Part shown: piece by piece, positions 61,704-64,000 of the stretch
Numbering within the stretch: the first letter of the stretch is position 1
Layout: each line of letters begins with the position of its first letter
Assembly (NCBI RefSeq): GCF_016405885.1
Contig: NZ_JAEKGC010000006.1
Span: 124,001-188,000, forward strand
Length of the DNA: 64,000 nucleotides
From: Arthrobacter sp. MSA 4-2
GTDB lineage: Bacteria; Actinomycetota; Actinomycetes; Actinomycetales; Micrococcaceae
Reading direction: 5' to 3'
Made by a program: the position numbers and the translations under genes
Notes under the pieces: generated by a model
What the model was told of the DNA's origin: nothing
The model's input: the letters and a program-made list of their open reading frames with translations, nothing else
The model's database searches: none

Positions 61704-63296
61704 GTGAGTACAGCAGAGAATCCTCAAGCGTTCCAGCCCGAGCCCGGGGCCACCCCGGTCACCCCCGAAGACCAGCCGCTGTCGAGCCGCAACGAGAACC
61801 GGTCCCAGCGGCCGGACTCCGAGGCGTTCAAGGCCTTCATGGCCGGCAGTTGGGCACCCACCGACACCGCCCTGCCGGAGAAGGCTCCCGTGGCGGATTT
61901 CGCCGCGCGGCGCCGGCGCGCAATCTCGGAGCAGTTCCCCGGCGAGCGCCTCGTCATTCCGGCCGGCCCGCTGAAAGTCCGCTCCAATGACACGGACTAC
62001 CGCTTCCGCCCTCACTCCGGCTTCGCCCATCTGACCGGCCTCGGCCTGGACCACGAGCCCGACGCGGTGCTCGTGATGGAACCGGTCGGCGAAGGAACCG
62101 GCGACGACGGCGGCCACCACACCGCTACCCTGTACTTCCGCGAGCTGGCCGGCCGGGACAGTTCGGAGTTCTATGCCAACGCGCGCTACGGCGAGTTCTG
62201 GATCGGCCCGCGTATGTCCCGCGCCCAGGTGTCGGCCCTGCTGGCACTTGAGACGGCCGACCTCGACGGCCTCGAGACGGCGGTGACCAAGGACGCCGGC
62301 GTACCGCAGATCGGCGGCATCAGTATCCGGCTCCTCCGCGAGGTCGACCTCAATGCCGACGCGCTCGTTGACACCTCCCGCATCAACACCGGAGTCGACC
62401 TGGAGAAGGCCGACGCCCTCGACGCGAAGCTCGCCGAGGCCCTCTCGGAACTGCGCCTGATCAAGGACTCCTACGAGATCGAGCAGCTCCAGTCCGCCGT
62501 GGATGCAACCGTCAACGGCTTCCATGAAGTGGTCCGCCAGCTCCCCCGGGCCATCTCCCACCCCCGCGGCGAGCGCGTGGTGGAGGGGGCGTTCTTCACC
62601 CGGGCCCGGGAGGAAGGCAACGACCTCGGCTACGACACCATCGCCGCCTCGGGCAACAATGCGACGGTGCTTCACTGGATCCGGAACAACGGCCGCGTCT
62701 CGGCCGGGGACCTGCTCCTGCTCGACGCCGGCGTTGAGGCCGAAAGCCTCTACACCGCCGACGTCACCCGGACCCTGCCGGTGAACGGCACCTACTCCGA
62801 GGTGCAGCGCCGGATCTACTCGGCGGTCCTCGAGGCCGCCGATGCTGCCTTCGCCGCGGCCCAGCCCGGTCGAAAGTTCCGTGACATCCACACCGCGGCC
62901 GTCACCGTCCTCGCCGAGCGCCTCAACGACTGGGGCCTGCTCCCGGTGCCGCTCGAGGAGGTTCTCGCCCCCGAGGGCCAGCAGCACCGGCGGTGGATGC
63001 CCCACGGCACCAGCCACCACCTCGGGATGGACGTCCACGACTGCGCCCAGGCGCGCCGGGAACTCTACCTCGACGGTGTGCTCACCGAGGGAATGGTGTT
63101 CACCATCGAGCCCGGGCTGTACTTCAAGAACGAGGACCTGTCGGTGCCCGAGGAGTACCGCGGCATCGGCGTCCGGATCGAGGACGACATCCTGATGACC
63201 AAGGACGGTCCCGTAAACCTCAGCGCCGCCCTCCCCCGCGATGCCGACGACGTCGAGGCCTGGATGGCCGGCATCTACAGCCCGACCGGCGAGTAG
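61704..63296 (+). CDS. pepP: Xaa-Pro aminopeptidase (M24B, aminopeptidase P)
   Basis: 530 residues. N-terminal creatinase-like domain (RSNDTDYRFRPHSGFAHLTG, ATLYFRELAGRDSSEFY), then the pita-bread catalytic domain with five metal ligands: D in LLLLDAGVE, D in YTADVTRTLP, H in HGTSHHLGMDVHD, E in MVFTIEPGLYF, E in GIGVRIEDDIL. It removes N-terminal residues before proline. Soluble; first ~55 residues are a polar extension not in E. coli PepP. The GTG at 61704 starts VSTAENPQAF, 3-4 bases after GGACCA; the frame is open back to 61665. Confidence 0.94.
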   Translation: MSTAENPQAFQPEPGATPVTPEDQPLSSRNENRSQRPDSEAFKAFMAGSWAPTDTALPEKAPVADFAARRRRAISEQFPGERLVIPAGPLKVRSNDTDYRFRPHSGFAHLTGLGLDHEPDAVLVMEPVGEGTGDDGGHHTATLYFRELAGRDSSEFYANARYGEFWIGPRMSRAQVSALLALETADLDGLETAVTKDAGVPQIGGISIRLLREVDLNADALVDTSRINTGVDLEKADALDAKLAEALSELRLIKDSYEIEQLQSAVDATVNGFHEVVRQLPRAISHPRGERVVEGAFFTRAREEGNDLGYDTIAASGNNATVLHWIRNNGRVSAGDLLLLDAGVEAESLYTADVTRTLPVNGTYSEVQRRIYSAVLEAADAAFAAAQPGRKFRDIHTAAVTVLAERLNDWGLLPVPLEEVLAPEGQQHRRWMPHGTSHHLGMDVHDCAQARRELYLDGVLTEGMVFTIEPGLYFKNEDLSVPEEYRGIGVRIEDDILMTKDGPVNLSAALPRDADDVEAWMAGIYSPTGE

Positions 63297-63322
63297 GCGC
63301 GCCGGCGGCGAACCGCCCGGGA

Positions 63323-63366
63323 ATGCGGAAGAGCCCGGCACCCATGGGTGCCGGGCTCTTTCGCAT
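63323..63366. terminator. Long palindrome terminator after the aminopeptidase gene
   Basis: 63329-63360 is a perfect palindrome centred on CCATGG; with one G-U pair the stem extends to ATGCG/CGCAT. Works in both directions for the convergent genes. Confidence 0.75.
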
Positions 63367-63390
63367 GCCGGTGCTGCTCGTGCCTGGTAT

Positions 63391-64000
63391 CTACCGGCCG
63401 TCGAGGGGAGGCTCGACCCTCGTCGAGCCATGCTGGCCCGCGTCCCCGGCCGGCCCGTCCGCAGCCGGTCCCTCCGGCTCCGCGGCCGGAGGCTGGCCAC
63501 CGGCCGAACCCTCGGCCCGCGGGACGTCCTCCTGGACGGGGGTGTCGACCCGAATGCCGTACTGGGGCCTGCCGTCGGGCAGGTCTGGATACTTGCCGCG
63601 CCGGGGTCCCGCCGGGTCTCCGGGCGCACCGCCGGGGCCGGCCGGGGCCGGTGTGCCGGCGTCGGGTCGGGCCTGGCCGGCGATTTCCCCGGGACCGGGG
63701 ACGCCGCCCTGCGGGACGGGGGGCTGATAGCCTTCCGCGGGCCGGTCCCAGCCGCCCGCCGGACCGCCGGGATGCAGCGCCTGGCCGTTCATGGGAAGCT
63801 GCTGGAGCCGGCGGCGCGCCTCCCCCGCGACCGAGGGGTCGACGATCACGTCGTAGCTTGTGGCGATGACCTGGTTCGTGGAGGTGAAGTCCCGCTTCCC
63901 CCGCTGGAACGCATAGGTGATGACTCCGAAGAGAAGCCAGAACATCGCACCGAGCGCCATGGAGGAGAGGACGCTGGTGAAGGGTTCGCTGCCGCCGAAG
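63391..64000 (-). CDS. General stress protein-like membrane protein, C-terminal part (cut by window edge)
   Basis: The frame runs off base 64000, so the N-terminus is missing; an internal ATG at 63960 is not the start. Visible: FGGSEPFTSVLSSMALGAMF and FWLLFGVITYAFQRGKRDF (one or two membrane helices), then TNQVIATSYDVIVDPSVAGE and ARRRLQQLPM. These match an Arthrobacter 'general stress protein' family whose N-terminus has a GSP17M-type domain. The last ~130 residues are Pro/Gly/Ala-rich with no fold. The role is not known beyond the name. Confidence 0.7.
   Translation of the reverse strand, partial: FGGSEPFTSVLSSMALGAMFWLLFGVITYAFQRGKRDFTSTNQVIATSYDVIVDPSVAGEARRRLQQLPMNGQALHPGGPAGGWDRPAEGYQPPVPQGGVPGPGEIAGQARPDAGTPAPAGPGGAPGDPAGPRRGKYPDLPDGRPQYGIRVDTPVQEDVPRAEGSAGGQPPAAEPEGPAADGPAGDAGQHGSTRVEPPLDGR

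Overview
The window is chromosomal DNA from a GC-rich actinobacterium, most likely Micrococcaceae (Arthrobacter-like). The evidence is the very high G+C, frequent GTG starts, TAnnnT -10 boxes lying directly in front of start codons, a coproporphyrin-type heme cluster, an AdnAB helicase-nuclease, UvrD2, a SigK/RskA pair, a FolP2-type protein and MoeZ. The order UPF0182 - PDZ/S16 protease - DUF2342 - UvrD2 - NudC - AdnB/AdnA - ATL - MoeZ - TetR - DUF3107 - ferritin-like - DEAD-box helicase resembles, from memory, the Mycobacterium tuberculosis Rv3193c-Rv3211 region. Here a methionine ABC transporter and the heme genes lie inside that order. There is no transposase, integrase, phage gene or CRISPR array, so this is core chromosome and not an accessory island.

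Layout. 0-3.2 kb (- strand): cysteine desulfurase, mnmA, chorismate mutase and a cut methionine synthase-like gene; the first two supply sulfur for tRNA 2-thiouridine. 3.3-7.4 kb (+): FolP2-like protein, RibD-C reductase, J-domain protein, trmL and a SAM methyltransferase. 7.6-9.2 kb: sigK and rskA. 9.4-11.9 kb (-): etfB-etfA and a PIG-L deacetylase. 12-16.9 kb: an HtrA-like envelope protease divergent from a TPM-domain protein and PspA, together a plausible membrane-stress module. 17.1-19.8 kb: photolyase convergent with a Tat-exported beta-helix protein. 20 kb: initiator tRNA-Met with a strong terminator.

20.1-26.9 kb: UPF0182 membrane protein, PDZ/Lon-like protease, DUF2342 and a YgjP-type metallopeptidase. 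26.9-39.9 kb is a DNA-maintenance block: uvrD2, nudC, a phosphotransferase with a long repetitive tail, adnB, adnA, an alkyltransferase-like protein and a DnaQ-like exonuclease. 40.1-42.9 kb: metN-metI-metQ. 43-53.3 kb: nine heme genes (hemE-hemY-hemQ-hemH-hemC-hemD-hemB-hemL on -, hemA divergent on +), a complete glutamyl-tRNA-to-heme route through coproporphyrin. 53.3-64 kb: moeZ, TetR, DUF3107, ferritin-like protein, RNB nuclease, DEAD-box helicase, an orphan DNA methyltransferase, PHP phosphatase, an Xaa-Pro aminopeptidase and a cut stress protein.

No clearly new multigene system was found. The most notable signals are a Cys-Pro motif in an unusual HemA tail, at least 13 promoters that look leaderless, several intergenic repeat or palindrome families, a palindrome overlapping the phosphotransferase promoter, an orphan adenine/cytosine methyltransferase, and a long helicase leader with an in-frame upstream ORF.
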